NCBI GenBank assembly: GCA_902806275.1
Contig: CADCVY010000004.1
Coordinates: 1 to 33,517, forward strand
DNA: 33,517 nt
From: an uncultured Sphingomonas sp.
GTDB taxonomy: Bacteria; Pseudomonadota; Alphaproteobacteria; Sphingomonadales; Sphingomonadaceae
Direction: 5' to 3'
The position numbers and the translations under genes were made by a program. Positions 8,022 through 17,500 of this stretch are shown piece by piece (within the stretch, counting starts at the first letter, position 1; each line of letters opens with the position of its first letter). The notes under the pieces are model-generated. The model had not been told where the DNA came from. It was given only the letters and a program-made list of their open reading frames with translations, and did no database searches.

Positions 8022-8654
8022 ATGACCGGCCACATCGTCCTCCTCGGCGACTCGATCTTCGACAATGCCGCGTACGTCGGCGGCGCTCCCGACGTCGTTC
8101 GCCAGCTTCGTCGCCGCTTGCCCGGGGATTGGCGGGCAAGTCTGCTCGCGGTCGATGGCGCGGTCGTCGATAGTGTCCAGCGGCAGCTCGGGGGTGTGCC
8201 GGCCGACGCCTCGCTCCTGGTCGTCAGCGTCGGCGGCAACGACGCGCTCGGCGAGGCGCATCTGCTCGAACGCCGCACGGGCTCCGTCGGCGAGGGCCTG
8301 ATGATCCTCGTCGAGGCGCAGTCCCGCTTTGCGCGGCGGTACGACGCGATGCTCGAGGCGGTCGCTGCCCGTGGCCTGCCAACGGCGGTCTGCACGATCT
8401 ACGACGCCGACTTCCCGCCCCCCGAAGGCCAGCTGATCCGCGCCGGGCTGACCCTGTTCAACGACGTGATCACCCGCGCCGCGTTCGCGCGCCGGTTGCC
8501 GCTCATCGACTTGCGGCTGATCTGCAATGAGCCGAGCGACTACGCCAACCCGATCGAACCTTCGGAGCAGGGCGGCGACAAAATCGCGGCGGCGATCGCC
8601 CGACTTGCGGTCGAGCGCCCGGCCGGTCAGCGGTCGGTGGTGTTCGCCGACTAG
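8022..8654 (+). CDS. SGNH/GDSL-fold protein lacking the catalytic His
   Basis: The 210-aa protein has no signal peptide. Block I, VLLGDSIFDN, contains the would-be nucleophile Ser11. Block II Gly46 (DGAVV) and block III GGND with Asn73 are also present, so the oxyanion-hole residues of the SGNH family are in place. Near the C-terminus, where the family normally has a DxxHP motif, the sequence reads NPIEPSEQGG, placing Glu179 at the position of the catalytic His. It may use a different base or may not be a classical esterase. It is divergent from the alpha/beta hydrolase gene. Its stop overlaps that of the opposing GFA-family gene by the four bases CTAG. Confidence 0.85.
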   Translation: MTGHIVLLGDSIFDNAAYVGGAPDVVRQLRRRLPGDWRASLLAVDGAVVDSVQRQLGGVPADASLLVVSVGGNDALGEAHLLERRTGSVGEGLMILVEAQSRFARRYDAMLEAVAARGLPTAVCTIYDADFPPPEGQLIRAGLTLFNDVITRAAFARRLPLIDLRLICNEPSDYANPIEPSEQGGDKIAAAIARLAVERPAGQRSVVFAD

Positions 8655-9055
8655 CTTGCCGGCCGGTCACTCGAATTCTGGGGAACGTCGAGCGGCCGCA
8701 ACCATGGCTCGCGCCGGACCACCCAATTCTCGTACTGCGGAATGAAGGCGCCAACCTCGTCGAAGGCGCCGAGCGGCAGCTCGATTTCATCGGAATTGGT
8801 GTCGAGCCCGGCGACCCGCGATCCGCATTGCGGGCAGAAGTGCCGCTCGTACCACGGTTTGCTCAGCCAGCGCCCGGTCGCGCCATTGAGCTCGACCTTG
8901 CCGCGCCGGTAGACGGTGAAGCCCATGAATGCGCTGGCGTGCGCCTTGCGGCAGTCCATGCAATGGCACAGCCCCACGCGCACCGGCTCGCCTTCCGCCT
9001 TGAAGCGGACCGCGCCGCACGCGCAGCCGCCTTCTCTGATCTTGGTGTCAATCAT
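8651..9055 (-). CDS. GFA/CENP-V family zinc protein
   Basis: The product is 134 aa from the ATG giving MIDTKIREGG; a start 9 codons upstream is less family-like. It has the Zn-binding Cys pattern of the glutathione-dependent formaldehyde-activating enzyme (GFA)/CENP-V fold: GGCACGAVRF (Cys11, Cys13), CHCMDCRK (Cys30, Cys32, Cys35) and HFCPQCGS. Members are often annotated as glutathione-dependent S-(hydroxymethyl)glutathione synthases, but most have no proven activity and the family name should be used with caution. The 56-bp gap to the divergent aldo/keto reductase gene must hold both promoters. Confidence 0.9.
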   Translation of the reverse strand: MIDTKIREGGCACGAVRFKAEGEPVRVGLCHCMDCRKAHASAFMGFTVYRRGKVELNGATGRWLSKPWYERHFCPQCGSRVAGLDTNSDEIELPLGAFDEVGAFIPQYENWVVRREPWLRPLDVPQNSSDRPAS

Positions 9056-9111
9056 AGTGCCGGAACACGCGCCGCGGGTCATGGTTCAGCCATCGTCAGG
9101 AGGCGAGCCAG

Positions 9112-10071
9112 ATGAAATACCGCAAGCTCGGCAGCAGCGACCTCGAGGTTTCGGAAATTTCGCTCGGCTCATGGCTGACCTATGGGCTCGGCGTGGAGGC
9201 GGACCAGGCGCGCGGCTGCCTCGACGAAGCGTTCGCGCACGGCATCAACTTCATCGACACCGCCAACATCTACGGGCGCGGCGCGGCCGAGAGCTTCCTT
9301 GGCGAGGCGCTCGCGAGCCGAACGCGCGACAGCTATGTGCTGGCGACAAAGCTGTACTTCCCGATGACGGCGACCGACCGGGGCCTGTCCCGCGAGCAGG
9401 TCGGAAAGCAGCTCGACGCGTCGCTCGGCCGGCTGCGCACCGACTTTGTCGATCTCTACCAATGCCACCGCTACGATTGGGATACGCCGCTAGAGGAAAC
9501 GATGGAGGCGCTGACCCGCGCGGTGGAGAGCGGCAAGGCGCGTTACATCGGATTTTCGGAATGGCCCGCCGAGCGCATCCAGGCTGCCGTCGAGATGAGC
9601 GGGGTTGAGCAATTCGTCTCGAGCCAGCCGCAGTATTCCCTGCTGTGGCGCGAGCCGGAGGATGAGGTGATCCCGCTCTGCGCGGACAACGGCATTTCGC
9701 AGATCGTCTGGTCGCCGCTCGGCCAGGGGGTGCTCAGCGGCAAGTACGACCCCGATGCGCCGCCGCCCCGCGACTCCCGCGCGGCGAGCGAGGAGATGGG
9801 CGGGTTCATGGACCGGCTCATGCAGCCGCAAGTGCTCCGCGCCGTCCAGCAGTTGAAGCCCATCGCTGCGGAAGCGGGTCTGACGCTGCCGGAGTTCGCC
9901 CTCGCCTGGGTGCTGCGCGAGCCCAACGTCGCCTCGGCGATCATCGGCGCCTCCCGGCCCGAGCAGGTCCGCGAGAACGCGCATGCCTCGGGCCTGATCG
10001 TCGACACGCAGCTATTCCTGCGCGCCGAAGCAATCATCGACGAGGCGCTTGCGAGCAACGAACCCGTCTAG
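9112..10071 (+). CDS. Aldo/keto reductase, potassium-channel beta-subunit-like group
   Basis: This 319-aa NADPH-dependent carbonyl reductase has a TIM-barrel fold. The start has a strong AGGAGG upstream. The catalytic tetrad is complete: Asp49, Tyr54, Lys80 and His119 (in QCHRYD). Cofactor-binding segments near the C-terminus include SPLGQGVLSGKYD and IIGASRPEQVREN. The MKYRKLGSSDLEVSEISLGSW opening and the overall pattern put it near the YghZ/Kv-beta-like aldo/keto reductases, some of which reduce methylglyoxal or other reactive aldehydes. The substrate cannot be deduced. The broken arginase-family gene follows only 8 bp downstream, so the two are probably co-transcribed. Confidence 0.92.
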   Translation: MKYRKLGSSDLEVSEISLGSWLTYGLGVEADQARGCLDEAFAHGINFIDTANIYGRGAAESFLGEALASRTRDSYVLATKLYFPMTATDRGLSREQVGKQLDASLGRLRTDFVDLYQCHRYDWDTPLEETMEALTRAVESGKARYIGFSEWPAERIQAAVEMSGVEQFVSSQPQYSLLWREPEDEVIPLCADNGISQIVWSPLGQGVLSGKYDPDAPPPRDSRAASEEMGGFMDRLMQPQVLRAVQQLKPIAAEAGLTLPEFALAWVLREPNVASAIIGASRPEQVRENAHASGLIVDTQLFLRAEAIIDEALASNEPV

Positions 10072-10079
10072 GGGCGCGC

Positions 10080-10936
10080 GTGACAACATCCGCCCAGCTG
10101 ATCCTCGTCCCATACGATTGCGCGCGGCGCGGCGTGCGGATGGGCGGCGGCCCGCATGCGCTGGTCGCCGCCGGCATTGCCGAACTCCTGGACGAAGAGG
10201 AGATGTCGTGGAGCGTTGCCGAAGTTGCGCCCGAGGCCGATTTCCAGGCCGAGATTTCGACCGCGTTCGACCTCCAGCGCGGCATCCGGCGAGAAGTTGC
10301 AGCGGCGCTCGCGAACGGGACTCGGCCGATCACGCTCAGCAATTGCAACACCGGGGTGGTCGGCTCCCTGGCTGCAATCGGCGCGTCTGACATTGGCCTG
10401 ATCTGGTTCGACGCCCATTTCGATGCCGAGACACCGGAGAGCAGCACCAGCGGCTTTCTGGACGGCATGGGCCTGGGATGGTGCTCGGTCGCTGCTGGCG
10501 TCCGCTGATCGGCAGCGTCGGCTTCTCGCCCCTTGACGGTTCTCGGGTTGCCCTCGTCGGCGCGCGCGAGATTTCGCCCCCCGCGCACCAACTGCTGCAG
10601 CACTGCGGGGTCGTGCTCGTCGCGCCGGAGCAGGAGCACGCCGGGGTTTGCGACGCAATCGAGCAGCTGCGCCGCGCCGGCGTCAAACGCATCCACATCC
10701 ACGTCGACCTCGACGTCCTCGATCCTGATCTGGTCGGACCCGCCAACAGCTATGCCCTTTCCGGCGGGCTCTCGACCGCGCAGCTGCTCGCTGCACTGGA
10801 GAGCGCGACCAACGCTTTCGAGCTCGCAACTGCCAGCGTCGCTTCCTACGACCCGAAGGTCGACCGATCCGGCTCGATCGCTGCCGCAGGCGTGAAAGTC
10901 GTCACGCTGCTAGCAAAGGCGCGCTCGGCCGGTTGA
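10080..10936 (+). pseudogene. Arginase/agmatinase-family gene interrupted by a one-base frameshift
   Basis: Two overlapping frames together make one ureohydrolase-family protein. The first part (GTG start at 10080, stop at 10508) carries GGGPHAL at 22-28 and the metal motif DAHFD at 111-115, then passes through SGFLDGMGLG and ends abnormally. The second frame, readable from about 10470 to 10936, continues with MVLGRCWRPL and contains the second metal motif HVDLDVLDP, then NSYALSGGLS. The join falls near 10467-10478, in ggcctgggatgg; adding one base restores the protein at about 284 aa. The first metal-ligand region reads LSNCNTG instead of the usual GGxHS, which I recall in an atypical subgroup. 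It could be a real pseudogene or a sequencing error; no strong slippery heptamer supports programmed shifting. Confidence 0.8.
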
Positions 10937-10970
10937 GAGGCGCCGCCGCCGTCGCTACATGGCGGGGCCC

Positions 10971-12983
10971 ATGACCAAGATGTTCAAGATCGCGCTTCCC
11001 GACGGCTCGGTGCGGGAAATGCCGGAAGGCTCGACGCCGGCGGACGTCGCGGCGGCGATTGGGCCGGGTCTGGCCAAGGCCGCACTGGCCGCCCGCATCG
11101 ACGGCGAGGTGCGCGACATCACTCGGCCGTTCGAAGGGGATGCCCGGCTGGAGCTGGTCACGTCGCGCGACGAAAAGGACGCGCTGGAGCTGGTCCGCCA
11201 CGACTTCGCGCACATCCTCGCCGAGGCGGTGCAGAACCTGTTCCCGGGCACGCAGATCACCTTCGGACCGGCGACCGACGATGGCTTCTACTACGACTTC
11301 GCGCCGGCGCCCGGGCGCGGTCCGTTCACCGACGAGGACCTGCCGGTGATCGAAGAGGAAATGCGGCGCATCATCGCCCGCGACGAGCCGCTGATCCGCG
11401 AAGTCTGGAAGCGCGAGGACGTGCGCGCGCTGTTCGAGAAGCAGGGCGAGCGGTTCAAGGCCGAATGGGTGATGGAGCTGCCCGAAGCCGAGCCGATCAC
11501 CATGTACCGCTCCGGCAACGCCGAAACCGCGTGGCTCGACCTGTGCCGCGGCCCGCATTTGGCCTCCACCGGGAAGCTCGACCCGCAATCGTTCAAGTTG
11601 ACGCGCGTGTCGGGCGCCTACTGGCGCGGCAACCCCAAGAATCCGATGCTGAGCCGGATTTACGGCACCGCCTGGCTCAACAAGAAGCAGCTCGACGCCC
11701 ACCTGGTCCGGCTCGAGGAAGCGGCCAAGCGCGATCACCGCAAGATCGGGCAGGAAATGGACCTGTTCCACCTCCAGGCCGAAGCCCACGGCAGCGTGTT
11801 CTGGCACGCGCACGGTTTTCTCATCTGGCGCGAGCTGGAAGCGTATATGCGCCGCCGCATCGACGCGGCCGGTTACCGCGAGATCAAGACCCCGCAGCTG
11901 ATGGACGCGCGCCAATGGGAGCGCTCGGGCCACTGGGGCAAGTATCGCGAGAATATGTTCGTTGTGCCCGACGAGATCCCGAACACGGAAGAAGAGGGAC
12001 CGATCGTCAGCGGTGATGCCAACTTGATGGCGCTTAAGCCGATGAACTGCCCCGCGCACATCCTCGTCTTCAACCAGGGCATCAAGAGCTACCGCGACCT
12101 GCCGTTACGACTGTATGAGAACGGCAGCTGCCACCGCAACGAGCCGCACGGCGCGCTGCACGGGCTGATGCGGGTGCGCCAGTTCACGCAGGACGACGCC
12201 CACATCTTCTGCACCGAAGAGCAGATCGTGCAGGAGGTCCGGGACTTCTGCGCGCTGGCCGATCGCGTCTACAAGGACCTAGGCTTCGACTGCTACGGGA
12301 TCAAGCTCGCGCTCCGCCCCGACCAGCGGTTCGGCAGCGACGCGGATTGGGACAAGGCCGAGTCCGAGCTGCGTGACGCCGTCGTTACCGCAGGCATGGC
12401 GACCGAGGAGTTCGGCTGGGAGGAGCTGCCGGGCGAGGGCGCGTTTTACGCGCCGAAGCTGGAGTGGCACCTGACCGACGCGATCGGCCGTACTTGGCAG
12501 GTCGGCACCATCCAGTCCGACCGCGTGCTACCCGATCGCCTCGACGCCAATTACATCGGCGAGGACGGCGCCAAGCACCGGCCAATCATGCTCCACCGGG
12601 CCATTTTCGGCTCGTACGAGCGGTTCATCGGCATCCTGATCGAGCACTACGCGGGCAAGTTCCCGCTGTGGCTGGCGCCGGTGCAGGCGGTGGTCGCAAC
12701 CATCGTCTCGGACGCCGACGACTACGCGCGGCAAGTCGCGGCCAAGCTCGCCGCTGCGGGCATCCGGGTCGACATCGACCTGCGCAACGAAAAGATCAAC
12801 TACAAGGTGCGCGAGCACAGCTTGGCCAAGGTCCCGCTGCTGCTGGTGGTCGGCAAGCGCGAGGCGGAGGAAGGCACGGTCGCGCTGCGTCGGCTCAGCA
12901 GCGAGGAGCGGCAGGTAGTGATGAGCGCGGACGAGGCCGTGGCCATGATGCGCGGCGAGGCGGTTCCGCCCGACCTCCGGTAA
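10971..12983 (+). CDS. thrS: Threonyl-tRNA synthetase
   Basis: This enzyme charges tRNA-Thr and clears mischarged Ser-tRNA. From the ATG at 10971 it is 670 aa. This start has GCGGGG before it and gives [13 protein letters not shown]; an ATG four codons earlier (10959) is possible. Domain order is TGS (about 1-64), then the editing domain with its two metal-type motifs, HDFAH (His77, His81) and CRGPH (Cys192, His196). The class II catalytic core follows, with zinc ligands Cys360 (MNCPAH), His411 (QDDAH) and His542 (MLHRA), and last the anticodon-binding domain. Motif 2 reads [12 protein letters not shown]. It lies 34 bp after the broken arginase gene and is followed by an opposing gene, so it is separated from infC. 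Confidence 0.97.
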   Translation: MTKMFKIALPDGSVREMPEGSTPADVAAAIGPGLAKAALAARIDGEVRDITRPFEGDARLELVTSRDEKDALELVRHDFAHILAEAVQNLFPGTQITFGPATDDGFYYDFAPAPGRGPFTDEDLPVIEEEMRRIIARDEPLIREVWKREDVRALFEKQGERFKAEWVMELPEAEPITMYRSGNAETAWLDLCRGPHLASTGKLDPQSFKLTRVSGAYWRGNPKNPMLSRIYGTAWLNKKQLDAHLVRLEEAAKRDHRKIGQEMDLFHLQAEAHGSVFWHAHGFLIWRELEAYMRRRIDAAGYREIKTPQLMDARQWERSGHWGKYRENMFVVPDEIPNTEEEGPIVSGDANLMALKPMNCPAHILVFNQGIKSYRDLPLRLYENGSCHRNEPHGALHGLMRVRQFTQDDAHIFCTEEQIVQEVRDFCALADRVYKDLGFDCYGIKLALRPDQRFGSDADWDKAESELRDAVVTAGMATEEFGWEELPGEGAFYAPKLEWHLTDAIGRTWQVGTIQSDRVLPDRLDANYIGEDGAKHRPIMLHRAIFGSYERFIGILIEHYAGKFPLWLAPVQAVVATIVSDADDYARQVAAKLAAAGIRVDIDLRNEKINYKVREHSLAKVPLLLVVGKREAEEGTVALRRLSSEERQVVMSADEAVAMMRGEAVPPDLR

Positions 12984-12994
12984 TCGGCGCGCGC

Positions 12995-13687
12995 CTAGGG
13001 CAGCTTCTTCTGCCGCTCGTCGCTCTCGGCAACGTTGTCGAAATAGCGATGCAGCACATGCAGCCGGCGATCGTCGGCGTCCCGCACTTCCCGGCGGGCG
13101 CGTTCGGCCTCGCCGCCAAGCTGCCTCAGCCGGTCGAGCGTCTCGTCCATGTAGCTTTCGCGCTCGGCTAGCGTCGCGTGGCGGCAGCGGTCGAGGCAGG
13201 TGTCGAGCAGCTCGGGAACCCGCTTTTCGCAAGCGATCAGCAGCGCCCTTTGCTCGTGCGTCAGGGAAGGCGACGCCCGTTCGGCAAGCAAGCCCTCGAT
13301 CGATCTGTGCGCCGAGCGGGCCTGCTTGCGGCCAACCCAGTCCAGGCTCGCCTCGAAGCGGCGCCATCGCGGGTCGCCGGGCTCGGACGTGCGCGGCAAA
13401 TGCGCCGGCGTGTGCGCCGCGCCGCCGGCTTGCGGCCGGGTATGGCGCCGGAGCGCCCAGCCGAGGCGGAGCGCGGCAAGCAGGAAGCCGCCGCCGATCA
13501 CCGCCGCCCACCATGCTTCATTGGCGAGGCCGGCGGCCCCTATTGCCAGGCCGGCAATGATCAGCAGCGCCGTCAGGCCGACGAGCAGTGCGCGCATCAG
13601 CCAGACCAACGGCCGGCGTAGACGGTCGGCAAACAGGAACAGGACGCCGAGCGCCACCGAAGCCAGCAGTGCAAGCAAAACCCTCAT
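12995..13687 (-). CDS. Small membrane protein with a long cytoplasmic tail, unknown function
   Basis: The product is 230 aa from ATG at 13687; a TTG three codons upstream is unlikely. The N-terminal 80 residues have three hydrophobic segments (about 1-20, 27-52 and 58-77). An 85-110 region follows that is probably disordered. The C-terminal 120 residues are charged and helical, containing LLIACEKRVPELLDTCLDRCRHATLAERESYMDETLD in two short blocks, likely coiled coil. I do not recognise the family. The gene lies on the opposite strand between thrS and infC, ending 11 bp from the thrS stop. The base composition and codon pattern look like the neighbours, so there is no sign of recent transfer. 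Confidence 0.75.
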   Translation of the reverse strand: MRVLLALLASVALGVLFLFADRLRRPLVWLMRALLVGLTALLIIAGLAIGAAGLANEAWWAAVIGGGFLLAALRLGWALRRHTRPQAGGAAHTPAHLPRTSEPGDPRWRRFEASLDWVGRKQARSAHRSIEGLLAERASPSLTHEQRALLIACEKRVPELLDTCLDRCRHATLAERESYMDETLDRLRQLGGEAERARREVRDADDRRLHVLHRYFDNVAESDERQKKLP

Positions 13688-13865
13688 CGTCCGCAATTTA
13701 GGGAGCCGGGCGCGCGCATGCGAGGATCCAAGGTTGAAATCCGGAGCCTCGGGTGGGTGACGCAGCCCCGCAACAACGCGCAGCTAATCGGACCTGCCGT
13801 TGGCTGCCCCTCTTTTCAGGGCGCATCGGAACGCTTAGCTCGTAGCGTCAGAACCAACTGCATCC

Positions 13866-13880
13866 GGAGACCTAGCTATA
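13866..13880 (+). promoter_or_regulatory. Ribosome binding site and AUA start of infC
   Basis: GGAG at 13866-13869 lies eight bases before an ATA codon at 13878-13880. In this frame a TAG stop occurs at 13836, and no ATG, GTG or TTG is found between it and the GTG at 13968. That GTG lies after codons for conserved IF-3 residues ([14 protein letters not shown]). The conserved N-terminus therefore needs a non-standard start. infC is the known case of AUU or similar start codons, through which IF-3 represses its own translation. Confidence 0.72.
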
Positions 13881-14423
13881 CCACCGCCTTATCCGCGCCG
13901 CGCGCAGACGCCGCCACAGTTCACCGGCCCGCGCTACAATGAGTTCATCCAGTCCCAGAAGGTTCGGGTGATCGACGAGAACGGCGAGAACTTGGGCGTG
14001 ATGTATACGCGCGAAGCCTACGAGCAGGCGGTTGGGGTCGGGCTCGACCTGGTCGAGATCTCGCCGAACGCCGATCCGCCGGTCGCCAAATTCCTCGACA
14101 TCGGCCGCTTCAAATATGAAGCGCAGAAAAAGGCGGCCGAGCAGCGCAAGAAGCAGAAGACGCAGGAGATCAAGGAGATCAAGATGCGTCCGAACATCGA
14201 CGACCACGACTACGATACGAAAATGAAGAAGGTCGTCGAGTTCCTGGAGGAAGGCGACAAGGTGAAGGTCACCATGCGCTTCCGCGGTCGCGAAATGGCG
14301 CATGGCGAGCTCGGCATGGCGGTGCTCCGCCGGGTTCAGGAACAGGTCGGCGACATCGCCAAGGTCGAAGCGCATCCGCGCATGGAAGGCCGCCAGATGC
14401 TGATGGTGCTCGCGCCCAAGTGA
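13878..14423 (+). CDS. infC: Translation initiation factor IF-3, with AUA start codon
   Basis: IF-3 binds the 30S subunit, blocks early 50S joining and checks the start codon and initiator tRNA. With ATA as start the protein is 181 aa, the usual size. The N-terminal domain holds [20 protein letters not shown] and [20 protein letters not shown]; a Lys-rich linker ([18 protein letters not shown]) leads to the C-terminal domain with [14 protein letters not shown] and the end motif [13 protein letters not shown] shorter reading from the GTG at 13968 (151 aa) would cut away conserved residues and is unlikely. The usual rpmI and rplT do not follow; the next gene is a TonB receptor. Translation is probably autoregulated through the rare start codon. 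Confidence 0.9.
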   Translation: MPPPYPRRAQTPPQFTGPRYNEFIQSQKVRVIDENGENLGVMYTREAYEQAVGVGLDLVEISPNADPPVAKFLDIGRFKYEAQKKAAEQRKKQKTQEIKEIKMRPNIDDHDYDTKMKKVVEFLEEGDKVKVTMRFRGREMAHGELGMAVLRRVQEQVGDIAKVEAHPRMEGRQMLMVLAPK

Positions 14424-14585
14424 ATCCGGGCGCGAGGCGCGTTCCTTACTAACATTCGTGTTGCAAAACTGCTGCAGCATTGAAGCATAAGTTGGCGCGC
14501 CGGTGTCTGGCGCTTCCCAAGCTGCCGTGTTCAGGATTAGCGTTCGCCCCGAGCGCGTTGTCTGCGCGCACAAAGGGGAGAGAAT

Positions 14586-17500
14586 ATGATCCGCAAGTCG
14601 ATGTGGCTGCTGTCCGCAGGCCTCTTCGCCGTGTCCGCGCCGGCTTTCGCGCAGGACCAGGCGCAACCGCAGCCGCAACCCGACAGCGCTCCGCCAACCG
14701 AATCCGCCAATAGCCAGACCGGCACCGGCGGCGACCAGACGACCGGGCAGCAGGACGTCAACAACGGCGACATTGTAATCACCGCCACGCGGCGCAACGA
14801 AGCGCTGTCGGACGTGCCGCTGGCGGTCAGCGCTGTGACCTCCGAAACGCTGGAGAATGCCGGCGCGACCGACATCCGGCAGCTGACCCAGGTCTCGCCA
14901 TCGCTGCTCGTGTCCTCGACGTCGTCCGAAGGCGGCGCTGCAGTTGCGCGCATCCGCGGCATCGGCACCGTGGGCGACAACCCGGGCCTCGAGAGCTCGG
15001 TCGGCGTGTTCATCGACGGCGTTTACCGCTCGCGCACCGGCACCGGCCTGACCGAGCTTGGCGCCGTCGACCGCATCGAAGTCCTTCGCGGGCCCCAAGG
15101 CACCCTGTTCGGCCGCAACACGTCGGCCGGTCTGATCCACGTCATCACTGCCCGCCCGCGCTTCAATGCCGAAGCGAACGGGCAGGTCGACATCGGCAAT
15201 TACGACCTGCGCCGCTTCGAGTTGGGACTGACCGGCCCGATCTCGGAAAGCCTCGCCGCACGCGTCGATGGCGTCATGATGAAGCGCGATGGCTTCCTCA
15301 AGGACGTGATTTCCGGCCGCCGCGTCAACGACCGCGACCGCTGGCTGCTGCGCGGCCAGCTGCTGTATCAACCGACCGATGACCTCTCGGTCCGCCTGAT
15401 CGCGGATTACGCCAAGCGCGACGAGGAATGCTGCGCGGCGCCGTTTCTTCCCGCGTTTGACGTGGTCGGCGACGGGTCGGGCGGCACCACCGAGCAGGCA
15501 TCCAGCATCGCCGGGCTCGAGCGTGCCTTGGGTGCCGTGATCAACGACGACCCGTTCGATCGGCGCGTGTCGATCACGCCTGGCCGCAGTTACCGGTCCG
15601 ACGTCACCGACGGCGGCCTGTCGGGCGAAGCCGTGTTCGACTTCGGCGCTGCCGAGGTCACCTCGATCACCGCTTACCGTTACAACAAATACACCCGCGG
15701 CCAGGATGCCGACTTCAACAATCTCGACATCCTGTTCCGCGACGACGACGGCTCGGCCTTCAACCGCTTCAAGACGTTCAGCCAGGAACTGCGCCTGCAG
15801 GGCACGACCTTCGGCGACCGGCTCGACTGGCTGGTCGGCGGCTATTACGCGAATGAGAAGCTGCGGGTGCGCGACAACCTCGCCTTCGGCGAGGATTACC
15901 TCCGCTATGCCAACTGCCTGCTGTTCTCGTCGGTTCTAGCGCCGGGCGTGAACCCGACTGCGCCGGGCTGCGTCAGTCAGCCGGTGATCACCGGCGCCAT
16001 CGCCCAACTCACGGCCGGCATCGCACAGGTGAGCGCGGGCATCGCAGCCTTGCAGGCCATTCCGAACCGGACACCGGCTCAGGAAGCGCAATTGCAGGCG
16101 TTGATCACTCAGCGCGCGACCTTGACGGCTCAGCGAGGCGCGCTCGGCGCCGTGAACGCCAACCCTGCCAACCCGGGCTTCGGCTCGCTCAACACGGTGC
16201 TGGGCCTGCCGGGAAGCAACCCATTCGCGGGCATCGCTGGCAACGACACGTTCAACCAGACCAGCAACAACTTCTCGGTCTTCACCCACAACATCTTTTC
16301 GCTAACCGACCAGCTGCGCGTGACGGTTGGCGCCCGCTACACGCATGAGCGCAAGCGGCTGCGGGCGACCCTGGAGGACAGCAACGTCTTCTGTCGGACG
16401 ATCGCGGCAAGCCCGCTGGCCGCGTTCCAGCAGCTCGCCTGCGTGGTGCCGAGCGTGCCGGGCGGATCGTTCACCGACAGTGACAGCAAGACCGAGAACA
16501 AGCTGTCCGGAACTGCGGTGCTGAGCTTCAAGCCGACGCCGGAACTGCTGACCTACGCCAGCTATTCGCGCGGCTACAAGGCCGGCGGCTACAACCTCGA
16601 CCGTGCAGCGCTGCCGCGCGCCGGCGCGGCTCGGAACGGCCCGGTGCTGGCGACGGCAACGCTCGACGACCTCGAGTTCGATCCCGAGATCAACGACGCG
16701 TTCGAGCTCGGCGCCAAGTACAACGGCCGCGGCTTCGACGTGAACGTCGCCGCCTTCCAGCAGTCGTTCGACGACTTCCAGCTAAACCTGTTCAACGGCA
16801 TCGCTTTCGAGGTCGAGAACGTGAACAGCTGCTCGGACGACCTCGATGGTGCCGACACCGACAATAGCGGCATCACCGGCGCCTGCGAGGGCAAGCTCCG
16901 CTCAGGCGTACGCAGCCGAGGCGTCGAAGTGGAAGTGTTCGCACGGCCGATGCGCGACCTCAGCATCAACCTCGGCACGACCTATGCGAACACCCGCTAT
17001 CGGCGGAACCTGGTGGGCGCCAGCGGCGAGGCGACCTCGGCCCAGCTGTTCCAGTTGCCGGGACGCCGGATCTCCAACTCCGCGGCCTGGACCTCGACCG
17101 GCTCGATCACCTGGACGCCCGCGCTGACCGACGGCGGCCTGCGCGGCCTCGTCTACCTCGGCGCGCGCCACATGAGCCGCTACAACACCGGCTCGGACCT
17201 CGACATCGAGAAGATGCAGAAGGGTTTTGCCGTGTTCAACGGCCGCCTTGGCCTTCAGGGGCCGGAGGGCGTCTGGTCGGTCGAAGTGTGGGGGCAGAAC
17301 CTGTTCAACAAGGACTATCTGCAGGTCGCGTTCGACGCGCCCCTGCAAGGGTCGGGTACCACGCGCGGGGTGCAGCAAGGTGCGGCGAACGGTTTCTACA
17401 ATCGCTCGACCCAGCTGTTCGGCGCCTTCCTTGGCGAGCCACGCACGTTCGGGCTGACGCTGCGCAGCCGGCTCGGCTTCAACCGCGAGGCCGCTCCGGC

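Noticed and set aside
10465-10480. Programmed -1 frameshift in the arginase-like gene
   Set aside because: A slip would give a sensible protein, but there is no X-XXY-YYZ heptamer and I see no obvious stimulatory hairpin; decay or a sequencing error is simpler.
13729-13748. A T-loop-like GGTTGAAATCC upstream of infC, possible tRNA
   Set aside because: The flanking bases do not form a five-base T stem or an acceptor stem, and no anticodon arm is found.
13718-13942. A 74-codon plus-strand frame in the infC leader, possible leader peptide
   Set aside because: It overlaps the infC start in another frame, has no clear ribosome binding site, and shows no threonine run or attenuator-like structure.
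14424-14585. Promoter of the TonB receptor in the 162-bp gap after infC
   Set aside because: A TTGCAA occurs, but no -10 box at proper spacing could be assigned with confidence.
13872-15371. A 499-codon minus-strand frame across infC and the TonB receptor start
   Set aside because: It spans two well-supported genes and an intergenic region; translation has no family features.
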